NCBI GenBank assembly: GCA_019059635.1 | Contig: JAGVRJ010000011.1 | Span: forward strand, 248,001 to 312,000 | Origin: Proales similis | Taxonomy: Eukaryota; Rotifera; Eurotatoria; Ploima; Proalidae | Direction of reading: 5' to 3' | DNA: 64,000 nt | Shown here: one piece after another, positions 28,834 to 41,713 of the stretch | How positions within the stretch are numbered: the first letter of the stretch is position 1 | Layout: every line of letters begins with the position of its first letter | Notes under the pieces: model-generated | The model's database searches: none | What the model saw: only the letters and a program-made list of their open reading frames with translations | Told to the model about the DNA's origin: nothing | Program-made: the position numbers and the translations under genes

Positions 28834-30537
28834 TCAGGCTTGATTGTCGTCCGAGCAAATTGATTTCTCCTTATCAATTCGAAGTCGAGCAGAGAGAAGT
28901 AAATCGCAGTCGCCGTGTTCGAGCAAATCGAACAATGAATAACAAAGATCTGGCTCAAACTCGAGCTCGTTGAGATAGGCGTCTATTGAGTGAACCGCTT
29001 TCTTTAACGACTCACTGGCCGTGTCCGCCGATGCGTAGAGCGGCAAGCCCCAGATGCTTATCTGCCTCCACTCTCCGCCTGACTTTAATCGATCAAGCCA
29101 TGCGGAGGGTAAACGTTTGCCTAGGAAGACGACTTCTTCGAGCTTGTCGTAAACTCGCTTTAGCTCGTCGTAAATGCCGTAGAACGAAGTAACAAACGCT
29201 GTATTGCCCTCGTTCGTCCTGATCGGAATGCAGTTAAGACACACGTTGTCGGCTATTCTCAACGATTTGCACTGGTCATTAAGAAACTCGCAATTGGTTA
29301 GATAACAGTTGGCGCCGATTTTCAGCTTAAGGTCCGAATCAAATCTGCAGTACTCAATGAGCACCGGTCCTTGCTTCAGATCGAGTCCGTTGGGAACGTT
29401 TGAAGCGACTATGCACGCGTTCTTATCCTCAATCAGTTCGCAGCCAATAAACTGCCTCAGTCGACCTGCATACGAGCACATTTGGTCAAAGTAAATTTCG
29501 AATATTTCGTTCAGTGTGCCCAAATGATAGAAATCAGCCTGATCGATCTCGACCAGTCGAGTCGGTTGATGCACCAGCGAGTTGTAGATTTGTGAAAATA
29601 TCGCCTCATGCGGCTGTTTGTTGGCGCCGACCTTTTTCAAAAACACTTCGACCGAAGGCGGGCTCGTGCCCAATGGCTGCAAAAAGTCTCGATAAGCGTC
29701 TATTTCGATATTGCGCTCCAACACAGCGCTCAGATTGACATGGGCCAACTCGACCAGGCGTCTGGTAATTTCACGGCTCATGTAGAATATGCTGTCGGTG
29801 AAGACGTACTCGGCGCCTTGCGAGTTGACATGACTCATGCCGAGCTGCCTCATACGCTCAATGGTCGGTTTCTGCTCGACGAATCTGCAATCATAACAAC
29901 GAACAAGCGGTGAATCGGTATCAGACTGAACTTGACCACCAGGCGCATAGATGCCGTGGTCTTTTCCGATCTGGAGCGAAGAACGATGCGCTAAAAGAAC
30001 AAAGTCGTTGATGCCAGCCTGCATCTGGCGGCCGGCCTCTACTTGACCTGCAAAGCTGAACGTTTCTATTGTGTCCGAGCTGGCCAGCAGAACTCCGGCG
30101 CCCATCTTCACACTGAATGGCGTGTAGAGAGCAAGTTTCAGCTCGAACATGTCGTGAAAGTATTTGGATGCGACCGGGTAGAATATTTTGCCCAATAGCG
30201 AGCAGCTAGGCATTCGCTGGCTAAAGCCGCCGGCGTGCACAATAAGAATCTTCATTTCGTAGATTGCATCGCCACGCTGCTTATGCAGCTGATTTAACAC
30301 GTTCAAGGTCGAGCCGCCGGAGCCCACTTTACATCCGTCCGGCTCTTTGGTGACCAAATACTCGAATATTGAAGGAATTCGTTTGCATCGGAGTTTGGCT
30401 TCGATCTGCTTCTGGTAGCTTAAACACTGCTGCTCGTTTATGGCCGTGAGTACCACCAGATCCCACAGACGTTCTTGTCCTTCCTGATGCGTTGACGCAG
30501 AGAGAAGGCTCGAATAAAATTGCGCATGTTCTTTCAT
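28834..30537 (-). CDS. FPGT: fucose-1-phosphate guanylyltransferase (GDP-L-fucose pyrophosphorylase)
   Basis: Cytosolic enzyme of the fucose salvage pathway: GTP + beta-L-fucose-1-phosphate gives GDP-L-fucose + pyrophosphate. Single exon, 567 residues (human about 590). The N-terminal nucleotidyltransferase fold shows GSGGSTLNVLNQL (about residues 72-84), then HAGGFSQRMPSCSLLGKIF, LAHRSSLQIGKDHGIY, KPTIERM, YVFTDSIFYM and EIDAYRDFLQPLG, in the same order as the vertebrate enzyme. The C-terminal half has the imperfect beta-helix pattern (GPVLIEYCRFDSDLKLKIG). It is not fused to a fucokinase, so the kinase step must be encoded elsewhere. The start ATG is 259 bases from the start of the F-box/LRR gene on the other strand, so a shared promoter is likely. 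Confidence 0.92.
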   Translation of the reverse strand: MKEHAQFYSSLLSASTHQEGQERLWDLVVLTAINEQQCLSYQKQIEAKLRCKRIPSIFEYLVTKEPDGCKVGSGGSTLNVLNQLHKQRGDAIYEMKILIVHAGGFSQRMPSCSLLGKIFYPVASKYFHDMFELKLALYTPFSVKMGAGVLLASSDTIETFSFAGQVEAGRQMQAGINDFVLLAHRSSLQIGKDHGIYAPGGQVQSDTDSPLVRCYDCRFVEQKPTIERMRQLGMSHVNSQGAEYVFTDSIFYMSREITRRLVELAHVNLSAVLERNIEIDAYRDFLQPLGTSPPSVEVFLKKVGANKQPHEAIFSQIYNSLVHQPTRLVEIDQADFYHLGTLNEIFEIYFDQMCSYAGRLRQFIGCELIEDKNACIVASNVPNGLDLKQGPVLIEYCRFDSDLKLKIGANCYLTNCEFLNDQCKSLRIADNVCLNCIPIRTNEGNTAFVTSFYGIYDELKRVYDKLEEVVFLGKRLPSAWLDRLKSGGEWRQISIWGLPLYASADTASESLKKAVHSIDAYLNELEFEPDLCYSLFDLLEHGDCDLLLSARLRIDKEKSICSDDNQA

Positions 30538-30796
30538 TCTAAACGGTGCATTGAAACGATCGTTAAATGAAATAGAACAGCAGTGGAGGCGGCGATAAAA
30601 GCGAAATTAAATATTCAAAAGTGACAAGCAAAGTGAATAAATTGATGCATGAAGCGGGCAGCTGTTAGTGAGCGCAAATTACTTCAAGCCCGAAATAATT
30701 TCAAACTTGTGAGCACACTTAGACTGCATACAGCAAAGAGAAATATACAGAGACCGCGAGAGAGCATTTAAATTTGAATAAATTCAACGAGCGGAG

Positions 30797-33064
30797 ATGG
30801 ATCTAGAGCGACTGCCACTCACGTTCTATTCACTTCTATTCAATTATCTAAACTCGTATGAACAATTAAATTTCATCAAATCGACACGAATGATTGACCG
30901 AGGCTGCCTGGCGCTCGTTGACACAAAGTAACTCGTTCGAATGAAACATGCGGCAAATTCAATCATCCAACCGTAAACATTTAGATCATGCAACTTAACC
31001 GGTCAGACTCGACTGTTGAGTTTGAGCCAATTCAAGTGTCTGCTCAAGTCGTACACCAAACTGAGTCAAGTCGAGCGCCTGAATCTTGACTACTGCCGCA
31101 CAATTATTGCTCAGCCGACTGCGACCGTGTCAAAATTCATCGCTCGCTTTTCTTGTTTGACTCAGCTGCATGTATTCGGGTGTCCACTTCCGCTTGCTGA
31201 TCTCAATCTCATCTTATCCAACTGCCCAGTCAAGGCGCTCAGCGCTTCGATTGCCGACACAGAGCTCAATTCTGGCGCCGCTCTGGGTGAGTCGTTCTCG
31301 CAGCTTCGCCACGCATGTCTCGAGTTCAGATCGACAAGAATAGTCAACTTGGCCTTGAGATGTCTCAGACAAGCTGAGTTCGTGGAGCTGCATTTGGCCT
31401 CGACAGCTTCACGACTTCCATTTCAACTCGATTTTCTCAGCCAAAACTGGCAAACACTCATCACAGCCACAGACAATTTGACCGTGGCTGAATCTGATCT
31501 GGCGCCCCTTCTCCACAGGCTTTCAACATTTTATTTGAACATTGACACAAGCAACCAAAGCAGGGATGTGCTCGGCCAAAACGATCTACGACGAGTAGCC
31601 GGAGTTGATCTTAACCTGCCAGTCCTGGTTCAAGCAACAATTGCCATATCTAAATGGACGCCGATAATCGACGCCTTTGTTGATGCTCGCCTCTCTTCAG
31701 CCGCTCAATACTTGAACAGACTGATGTTGAAAGATCCGTTGAGCTTGAGCGCTTACACCTCGCACAAAGCCTTTCAATCGCTGAAGCTTTGCCAGAGACT
31801 GTCTCGTCTTGATCTGGCCGCAGTTCACATTCACGCGTCTCAGCCGATATGTGAAATGCTTTCATCGATTTCTAGTAGGCCGCTTTGTATCTCGACTAAT
31901 CCGATTACTGAATGACGTCTATCGAACTTGAAGGTCTAAAAGAAGTTTCTCTGCCCAGCTGCAGTTTGGTTCATTGGGATTCCCCTCAACTTCAATTCGA
32001 CCCAAAGTCGTTTAAGCGAATTTTCGACCATGACAATATCGATTCGGCAACACCCGGCACCAGAAGCGTAGGGCAACACTTCTCGCACAATAAGAAAACT
32101 TAATCAAGACCATGCGCAGAACGAAAAACAGCTCGCGAGACTATTTGCGTCCAATCCGAACATTGAGACGTTCGCTCTTTTAAACCCTGGCCCAGGGCGC
32201 TTAAGAAAGGACGGATGCCGCTACCAGTAGGTATCTTCAACGTTTTCGCCCGATCGGCAAGTGAATAGCTCTAAATTGAATCGAGTTGCCAGAACGTCGA
32301 TCTCGCCGAACTGGCTCAGCTCGAACAATTGACCAAGCTGAGGAGCCTACGCCTCGGTGGATTTAAAATCATCGGTAAGCATTTGAAAGCAGAGCCGCAA
32401 TAGTGTCCTTGACATTCAAATGATTTAAGGCGCGATCTTAGAATTCGAAAATCTTTTCAAACAACTCAGCCAGACCCTTCGGTCGTTGGCTCTTGTACAG
32501 ATGCAGAGCTTCACTGTCTTCGAGTACCAGCAGCGTTTCAATCGACTGTTGGCCGATTTTAAATCTCTTGAGCGACTGGAGCTCTCTTTCAACGGCTACT
32601 ACTTCACAGAATCGCTTGTATCAGCTTTAACTTCATTGGAACGTCTCAAAGTTTGCCTACTGACTCTGGGAAACGTCGATCTTAAAACCCTTGAAGCAAA
32701 CGCTCACAATCTCAGAAAGGTAAAGGAGACGCCGGAAACGTTTGTTTGTTCAATTGAACTGACCCGTTTTCTTTCCGGTCAAGATGAACTGGCTGGAATT
32801 GATTCAACTGAATTGCGAGAACAATAAATCAGAGACGAAACGGATTCGCGATTGCCTCAAAAAGTAGGAGCTAACCTCCATCTAGCATCAGAGTTGCCAA
32901 AGCAAGAAGCTGAAATTCAAAGAAGCCTCTCGGGATCGCCCGCCCAGATAAGAGTGTTCGGCGGAGGCGAGGAGCCCATCAGCGACCAACTGGCGTTCAT
33001 GGCCTCGCACAGTCTGGTCACGGTTTGGAATCGGCGCCCGACGCGCTCTCAACAGAGCCGTTAG
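30797..33064 (+). CDS. F-box / leucine-rich-repeat protein, family not identified
   Basis: Probable substrate adaptor of an SCF ubiquitin ligase. Exon 1 (30797 to about 30928) encodes an F-box-like start, MDLERLPLTFYSLLFNYLNS, followed by about 19 residues and a GTAACT donor. The second exon (about 30985-31872) has irregular LRR repeats (VERLNLDYCRTI, LTQLHVFGC, LCQRLSRLDLAAVHIH). Further exons carry LKEVSLPSCSL, the 32.11-32.23 kb LRR segment, LTKLRSLRLGGF (about 32300), LRSLALVQMQSF and LERLELSFNGYYF (32.45-32.72 kb), and LELIQLNC (about 32790). The phases of several introns can be made consistent, but the junction near 32.06-32.11 kb and the 3' end are uncertain. The stop at 33062-33064 is my best guess. 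I cannot place it in a named FBXL family. Confidence 0.6.
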
Positions 33065-33216
33065 ACCGAAGAGTCGTCGTAAAGCTGTTTGTTCTCATAA
33101 GTGCCAAAATTGAATCACTTTTCGAATTCCGGCCATCTCTTTCGCCAAAAAGCCAGCTCAGATCGACTCAGTCAATTTGTTTTTATGAATTAGAAATGTC
33201 TTTCAGTCGCTTCTGG

Positions 33217-33222
33217 TTTATT
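33217..33222 (-). promoter_or_regulatory. polyadenylation signal of glutathione synthetase
   Basis: TTTATT on the plus strand reads AATAAA on the minus strand, about 80 bases after the proposed stop at 33304. Confidence 0.5.
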
Positions 33223-33303
33223 TCCAACAATCAAATGAAATCAACTACAATCGGACGCTACCGTTTTGAATTAATTGAATCAGGAATTCGGCCTAGAAAA
33301 ATG

Positions 33304-35381
<2,078 letters not shown>

Positions 35382-35742
35382 TCTTTAACCCGTCTAGTAA
35401 AACGAAAAAGGACGCTTGAATTCGAATTTTGAATGTGAGATCATTATGCATGTGTTTATACGCAGAATGTACTCCTCGGCCAGGCAAGAAAACGAAAGCA
35501 AGCCGAAGTGCGCACACCGCGCTCACACAGAGCAGTGCTCAGATTGAGATCGACCGACCGAGCAGCCCGGGCGATCTGAAATTAAAAGAGACGAGAAGCG
35601 CTCAAGCAAATAGAGCGCACTCTACCGCCGACACAAGAGGTGCTCTACCTCTGAGCCGAATTTGAAAGGAGAGAAGCTCAAGAATGGGACGAGGTGCGAA
35701 ATTCGTGCACCGTCATCGCCTCGTCACTGTTGGCTTAGAGCA
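35382..35742. other. intergenic: GSS promoter side and mS27 3' side
   Basis: GSS starts leftwards at 35381 and the mS27-like gene ends at 35764, both on the minus strand. No further gene is seen. GSS control elements should lie here. Confidence 0.5.
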
Positions 35743-35770
35743 TTTATTCTGAGAGCATTTATTCTAAGAC
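35741..35770 (-). promoter_or_regulatory. duplicated polyadenylation signal of the mS27-like gene
   Basis: A 15-base unit containing TTTATT is present twice in tandem (TTTATT at 35743-35748 and 35758-35763), giving two minus-strand AATAAA signals. The inner one overlaps the first bases past the stop codon at 35764. Confidence 0.5.
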
Positions 35771-37703
35771 TGAACAGAATCGACCGAGTCAAGTGTTTGA
35801 ACTTTGTCTTTGAGGTAGATTTTCTTGAGCGATTCGCGCTTGTTCTGTCTCTCTCTGGTGACTTGTTCGGGCTCTTTTGGCCGATTGGCGTATTTGGGCC
35901 ACGGCTTGAAGTGTCGTTCATAGCGCAGCGCAAACTGCGACTCTTCCGGCTCGATCGGTATTTCCAGAGGCTGCTCGTGAGGAAAGCCTTTGTCAAAGTA
36001 GTGATCGATGATCTCCTGCTGCTTCTCGAAGAACGTCAGCATTTCCTCCTGTCGCTCCAGACGATCAAGACGATCCAGAATGCTCTTCTTTTTGGACTCG
36101 ATCAACTTCAATCGATTCTGCTCCTTCAACTCGGCTGCCTGCTCGTTTGACCATTTAGCGAACAATTCGCTTTGATTGGCAATGTCTATTTTCTCTTGCG
36201 AATCGACAATTTTGTTCAACAATCGCTCCGACTTGTCGACCAGTTTCTCGTTCTCCACAGCCGAGCACTTGGCCTCCAGTTCCTGATCGAAAGCGAGAGT
36301 CAGAACCGAACGAGCGCATTCGGAAATGCAACAAAGAGCCATTACCTTCCAGAGAGCGGCGTTTTCGCTCGCCGTCTCGTTCTCTTCGGTCGACAATTTC
36401 TCAAATTCTTTCCTAAACTCGTTCAGCTGGGAAGCGTCAACTCACGTTTGAACACTGAATCGCTCGAGACTGATTTACCACAAACTCGTTCACTGGCTGC
36501 TGCTGACCAAGATGCTGCTTCAAGTAGTCCAGAGCCTGTCTGTGCTTGCCGAACAAGATCGAGCCGAGCATCTGCCAAAGCATTCAAATCGCACCAAACG
36601 GATCGACAAAAGCGTCAAGGTCAACTTACATTCAAATTTGAGCGAAACACCGGCTCCAGTTGGGCCGGGCCCAGTCTCGAGGCGGCGAACAGAATCGTTT
36701 TGCCGCAGAGCTTGCCAATGCAGTCCAGATCGAAATGCTCGTCGTTGTAAGGCTTTCGATCAAAGTAGACCAAGAGCTTGACTTTATCGGCCTCGGCTGG
36801 CTCCGGCTTCTTTGGATTTTCGCTCTGCACGTCGACTCCGCGCTCAGCCAAGTCGGCAATGTATCGAATCGAGCAGTAAAGAGAGGCGGCGATCGACAGC
36901 GGATTTCTGTCCTCTTCTTGCAGCATCACCTCGTGGGCGCTGAGTGCGGCCGCTTTCAGCTGGTTCTGCTTTATGAACGTGTCCATCAGCATGTTGACCG
37001 TGTACTGGTCCACAAATATGCCGAATTTGTACTTTGAGGATGAATTGTAGAGATCAATCAGGATCTGGATTAGACATTCGATGTTACCCTTAGCTTGAGC
37101 AGCTTCAACACTCGAATCGACTGATCAAGGTCAATATAGCCTCTGATGAGACCGTGGTGCATCGACTCTCTCACATACAGCGCGGCCTGAGTCTTTCGAA
37201 AACTGTTCACCTCAGCGAGTGAGTTCACTGGGAGTCAAGTGTGTGGAGTTGGCGACTCACTTGGCGAATATGGTCTCGATGAACTCGAGCTCCTGGAAGT
37301 TGTTCACATGCACGGTCTTGGCGGCGAGCTGTTCACCGAACATAAACAAATGAGAGCCTTGCTTGATGCCAAAAGAGTTTACCAGGTCCATGTCGAGCGG
37401 AGTGACCAGCTGCCGGGTCCTTAGTCGCTCTTCAAGCTCAATTGACAAGCTGTTCACCGTGCCGACTTGCTTGATCGCATCAGACAGCAAATACTTGTCC
37501 CACTGATTGTAGCAGTAGTAGCCCTCGCTCAAGAACGTTCTCTTTGCTTCAAAGGTCAAAGTTGAGCAGAAGGCACAAACAAACTCAATCATCACAAGCA
37601 CAAAACCTGTTTGCACTGGCGTTGTCTCTTTAGTGCGGTTTAGAGGGCGAGTGAGCAGAGTTGCTGTCGCTCTCGCAGTCGCCCGTTGCCTCCAGTAGCT
37701 CAT
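35764..37703 (-). CDS. MRPS27: mitochondrial small-subunit ribosomal protein mS27 (MRPS27-like PPR protein)
   Basis: Component of the mitochondrial 28S ribosomal subunit, a pentatricopeptide-like helical protein. The start is ATG at 37703 (MSYWRQRATARATATLLTRP). This is Arg/Thr/Ala-rich with no acidic residues, as expected of a mitochondrial presequence. Intron 1 probably joins ETTPVQT to AKRTFLSEGYYCYNQWDKYL. Other recognisable parts are NSFRKTQAALYVRESMHHGL (about 37.17 kb) and DQYTVNMLMDTFIKQNQL with AHEVMLQEE (36.9-37.0 kb), which match the central MRPS27 repeat. The C-terminal part is a long charged helical region (LERQEEMLTFFEKQQE, EQVTRERQNKRESLKK). The similarity is moderate. Another PPR/TPR mitochondrial protein is possible but less likely. 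Confidence 0.68.
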
Positions 37704-37878
37704 CTGATCGTTCAAATTTATTTAAACGCTTAAACACATTTCAAACATCAAACGCTTTCTACGACGCCGAAATCCGCTCAAATTTGAAGCCAAATTTTGA
37801 AAAAGAGTCATTTTTCTTCAGACAATTTATACAAATCAGCAGCCACAAGGAGAAGAGGAAACACGATGAAGCAATGGA

Positions 37879-40194
37879 TCACTTGGACGGGCCAGTCTGC
37901 GCCTTTTTGCGCTTCAACTTGTTGTAAAACTCTTCAAGGTCTTCATCCTCATCATCGTCGTGGTGTTGACGACTTGTCGCGACCGACGATGCTCTCGGCT
38001 CATTCAAGTTGGACCTTTTTTCAAGGAACGGAGCCGCTCGATGTTGGCGACGGTCGTCTATGTCCATCATCGGATACGATTTTCGACTGCTCGATGAATG
38101 AGTGGAACGCGAATCTCCACGCCGCGGCCTATCCTCGTCGACTATTTTAACCGAATCGTCACTGGACGTGGACGACCTTCGTCTCTCAGTGCGTCTCTCT
38201 GCCTCTCTGCACACAAGGATCGCGTTTTGAAGCGAATTGAGAGTTGGCGGCGGTCTCGTTTTGAAATTTACTTTTTCGACGATGAACGGCTGCTGGGCAG
38301 CTTGGGTCCGTACTGCTTCTGTTCGTTCAGGTGCTTGACCTTGGCGAATGAGCGTTGAGAGAAAGCGGCCGCTGACCAGTCGGAGGATGGACTCACTTTG
38401 GCCTGCAAGTCGACAATGCGCTTGGCGACCAGTTCGTTGCTTCGGTCCACACTCAAGCACCTTTCGAACGCGTCGATCGCCTTTTCGTACATGCCTTGCT
38501 TCTCTAGTCTGAGTTGATGTTCGAACTGTTCAGCGAGCAGAGGAAGCAAGCAGGAAGGAGCTCACTTGACTCCTTGGGCCAAGTAGACTTCTTTTAGGTA
38601 GATGCGCGCATTCGAATGGTTCTGGTCAAGTTCAAGCGCTTTCTTCAGATCGTCAACAGCGTTGGTCAGTTTGCCTTCGTTGGCGTATCTGTCGCATTTG
38701 CATTGGCGTTCGTTGCTCATTGCCAATCTTGACCAGTAAGGGACTTACAGAGCTCCACGAGCGACGTAGGCCTCGGCGCAAGTCTCGTCGATCGAAATTG
38801 ACTTGTTGTAGCAGATGATGGCGTCTTGGCTTTTATTCTCTTTTGAATAGCGAATGCCGCGTTGCACTCTGTGGCCAGGAAACAGCGTCAAACGCAAACG
38901 CGTCAAAACCAAGCCAACTGAGTCTACCCGTCGAGTGCCAGTCGTCTGTTCTGCTGCTTGTACAACTCGTCGGCCATTTGATCCGATCTGATCTCAACGC
39001 TTTGGTCGCCAGTGCATCAGATGCCGTAAAAGGCCACCAAGAGCAAAGCAAACACCTACTCGAACAGCGATCGAAAAAACGAGAGGCCACACTCGGAGCT
39101 GAGCGCCAGTTTGCGCTTCATTGTCTCCACAAATGCCAAATTGTTGAACGCCCTGCGCCGCCGCAGGGTTCGATTGTATGACTCGTCTGGTGCGTCCTCA
39201 CTGCCAACTTGAATCAATTGACCAATTGGCCCAGTTTTGGTTCACTTACATGGCCAGATGGTAGTTGGGAATTTCCTGAGCGCCGATCAGTCCCTGTGTA
39301 GCCAAATAGACGCCTCAGACAAAGTGTCAGGCCGAGTGAGCATCACCTACCAGTTGAACTTGATCGGACAACAATGTGACCCGGGTCAAGTTGCTTCCCT
39401 CTGCTCGCTGCCTCACCAAACACCTGACCAGGTCCTGTTGGGCATAGTTCTTTCGCACCATCTCAAGCGAACTGATGCCGTCCACTTTCAAGTCGAGCGC
39501 GTCCTCAAGTGGACAGTAAACCTAGTTTCAATCATACGCTCAATATGCTCGATCGATCACAACTGGCTCGCTCGTCCTACCTTCAGCTGGATGCCGGTCA
39601 GATCGCGTCGTTTGGCGCCGTCCAAACAAACCACGCGCAAGAACAGTCCTTCTTCGTTTATGTACTCGACAGCGGCGATCAATAGATCGTTTACTTGAAT
39701 GTACTTGAACAAAGCGGTGACGCTTGGCCAACGCAACAGAGAGAGAGAGAGAGTTCAAATTACGTCGAGCAAATGTTGACGTCTGGCCCAGACCGGCACG
39801 TGCATATAAGTCTCGATGGGCGCCAGTGCGATGCCCGTTTCAGCGACCGCGTCCAGTTGCTGATCTTCAACGTGAACGAGAGAAGCAGGCGAGAGGAACA
39901 TTTAAAATCGAATCTTGATTAAGCATCAGGCCAGGTGCATGGGCAAGAAGAATGTGCAACAGCTCGACTCTACCTGTTCGGCTCAGCCTCGGCGCCTCTG
40001 GCAGATACTTTGAAGAGAAAAACTCGCTTCGTCGACTTTGAATGAACGCGTGCACTCTTTGCGCAAGTGGCTCGCTCAAGCTTGCTCGTTCGCGTTTAGA
40101 GTTTCATCCAAAGCCAAGTGCCGCAGACCCCAACTCACCCGCAGCGGTCGCTCGACTCTGCAATCACGTTCTGCTCGTCTTCCTTTTCGCTCAT
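37879..40194 (-). CDS. TTC14: tetratricopeptide repeat protein 14 (S1 domain + TPR + RS-like tail)
   Basis: Probable RNA-binding nuclear protein; the exact function of the family is poorly known. Exon 1 is 40194-40139 and exon 2 is 40080-39974 (SEPLAQRVHAFIQSRRSEFF). They are followed by ETYMHVPVWARRQHLLD (about 39.78 kb), an S1 RNA-binding domain (VNDLLIAAVEYINEEGLFLR, about 39.6-39.7 kb), then VYCPLEDALDL and GLIGAQEIPNYHLA. TPR repeats follow (AIICYNKSISIDETCAEAYV, KLTNAVDDLKKALELD, YEKAIDAFERCLSVDRSNE; 38.4-38.85 kb). The C-terminal tail is Ser/Arg/Asp-rich and ends DLEEFYNKLKRKKAQTGPSK. Domain order and the spacing between S1 and TPR fit human TTC14. The start is chosen because MSEKEDEQN joins the next exon in phase through a GTGAGT donor. 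About ten exons with tiny introns. Confidence 0.88.
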
Positions 40195-41713
40195 TATTCG
40201 CCCTTTTGTCAAGTGAGTCTCTCTATCTCTGTGTTCGGCCGCGGCTAATTTGACCACAACTACCGGCCAGCAACTTCTGTTTGCTCAGTTCTAGACTCGC
40301 CCGAGCCCGGCAATCTGTGTGTATATTTGAACCGTCTATGCGGTGAACACGAATCAGAACGAAATACACATTCGCCTCGTTTCTCTGCCATTCGCTCTCT
40401 TTTTTTTTGAATTTATCTTCACTTTTACGGGCGCTCTATCGGCTCGGCAAAGCAATAGGCCAAACCAATCAGTTCAGAATTAACAAGCGACTAGCATTCA
40501 TCGGCCAAACAGAGCTGCCAACTCAACAACCAAGCAGTGAGACCATCAGATCCAGATTTAATCGAAAAGGAGTGAATCGAGACGAGAAGAGTATCTCAAC
40601 TGACTGCCAGCGCTGCACTCCAGTTGCATCCATTGGCTCTGGGGGGCGAAATTTGTTTTGGACAACGAGTGAAATTCGCGCCTACTCAAATAGGAGGGTG
40701 GAGGCAAGTGGTAAGGTTTGCGTTTAGATGAGTCGGCCCATTCACGTGTTGCTGCCGCATATTTCTGATCTTTGTGTGCTGCAGCTGCGTTCACGTTTCA
40801 AATACAAATCTCGCACACAGTCACGTTTTAAAACACGTTTCTCTCGACCGTGTTCGGGACAAGCCACACTCATAGAGCGGCGGCAGTCTCGCTGACCCAT
40901 TTCATTGAAAGCGGTAAGTGGTCCAATTTGAGTCGAGCGATAACCGAAAGCGGCATATTAGATCATAAGGTAATTAGCGAGGTCAAGCTTACCGGGCCGA
41001 TTCACCTCGTTTGGCTTGTCTTTGTTAAATCCCCCGGCTCTTTTGCTCCCATTCTCCCGTCCTGCCCCCGCCCCCCCCCCCGTGGCTTGCTCCAATTGCC
41101 AGGCAACCACAATCCCGTTGAAAAAAAACAAGCGAAACGAGCTCATTAGAAATGACATAGATTGTTGTATTCTGTGATCTTTTCTCTTTCTGCTGTATGC
41201 GTCAAGCATTGATCGAATAGATAAACTTAGTCAAACTCAAGGTAGAGAGCCAAAGACGAGAAAATAAAAAAGAAGAAGAGAAAAGGAAAAATAAAAAAAT
41301 CAAAATTAGCAAAATAATATTTGTTACATGCAGCATATAATGGCGCAGAGAGATAGAGAGCGGTCTCAATCAGAAACAACAATAGAGCCTAATTAATTGT
41401 GTGTGTGTGTGAAAATTCAATGAGGTTGGCCGTATTTGGTGCATATTGGAGGGGGCGGTAATGGACGCGCCGCCTGGTTGCCACACGGTACACAAACTCG
41501 ATTAGAAAGCGGGCGCAAAGTATTGAGTAGTTGTCGGCGCCTTGACGAGCATTCAGTTCTTGTTCGTTTGTTGGTGCTTGGACCGAAAGGAGTTTGAACA
41601 CTTCGGCACGCCGTCAGCGAGCAGGAGTAGAAACGGACGAGGCCAGTAGCCCACTCGTGAGGTAAAAGAAAAATTAAAATGACACTGGTCAGTCGATCAT
41701 GCGGCGATCATGT
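40195..41713. other. intergenic region between TTC14 and the PIM-like kinase
   Basis: Contains the TTC14 upstream region and the 3' side of the PIM-like gene. No coding segment is recognised. Visible structure: a C-run at 41064-41081, an A-rich stretch at about 41255-41330 with several AATAAA-like words on the plus strand, and a GT run at 41399-41410. Confidence 0.5.
41064..41081. repeat. poly(C) tract
   Basis: Five Cs, a G and then about eleven Cs. The minus strand is correspondingly G-rich and could form a G-quadruplex with the nearby CCC groups (inference). Confidence 0.8.

Noticed and set aside
29888-29935. Possible intron inside FPGT
   Set aside because: The frame is open across it, and the residues on both sides (KDHGIY to VRCYDCRFVEQKPTIERM) match the family without a gap that would require splicing.
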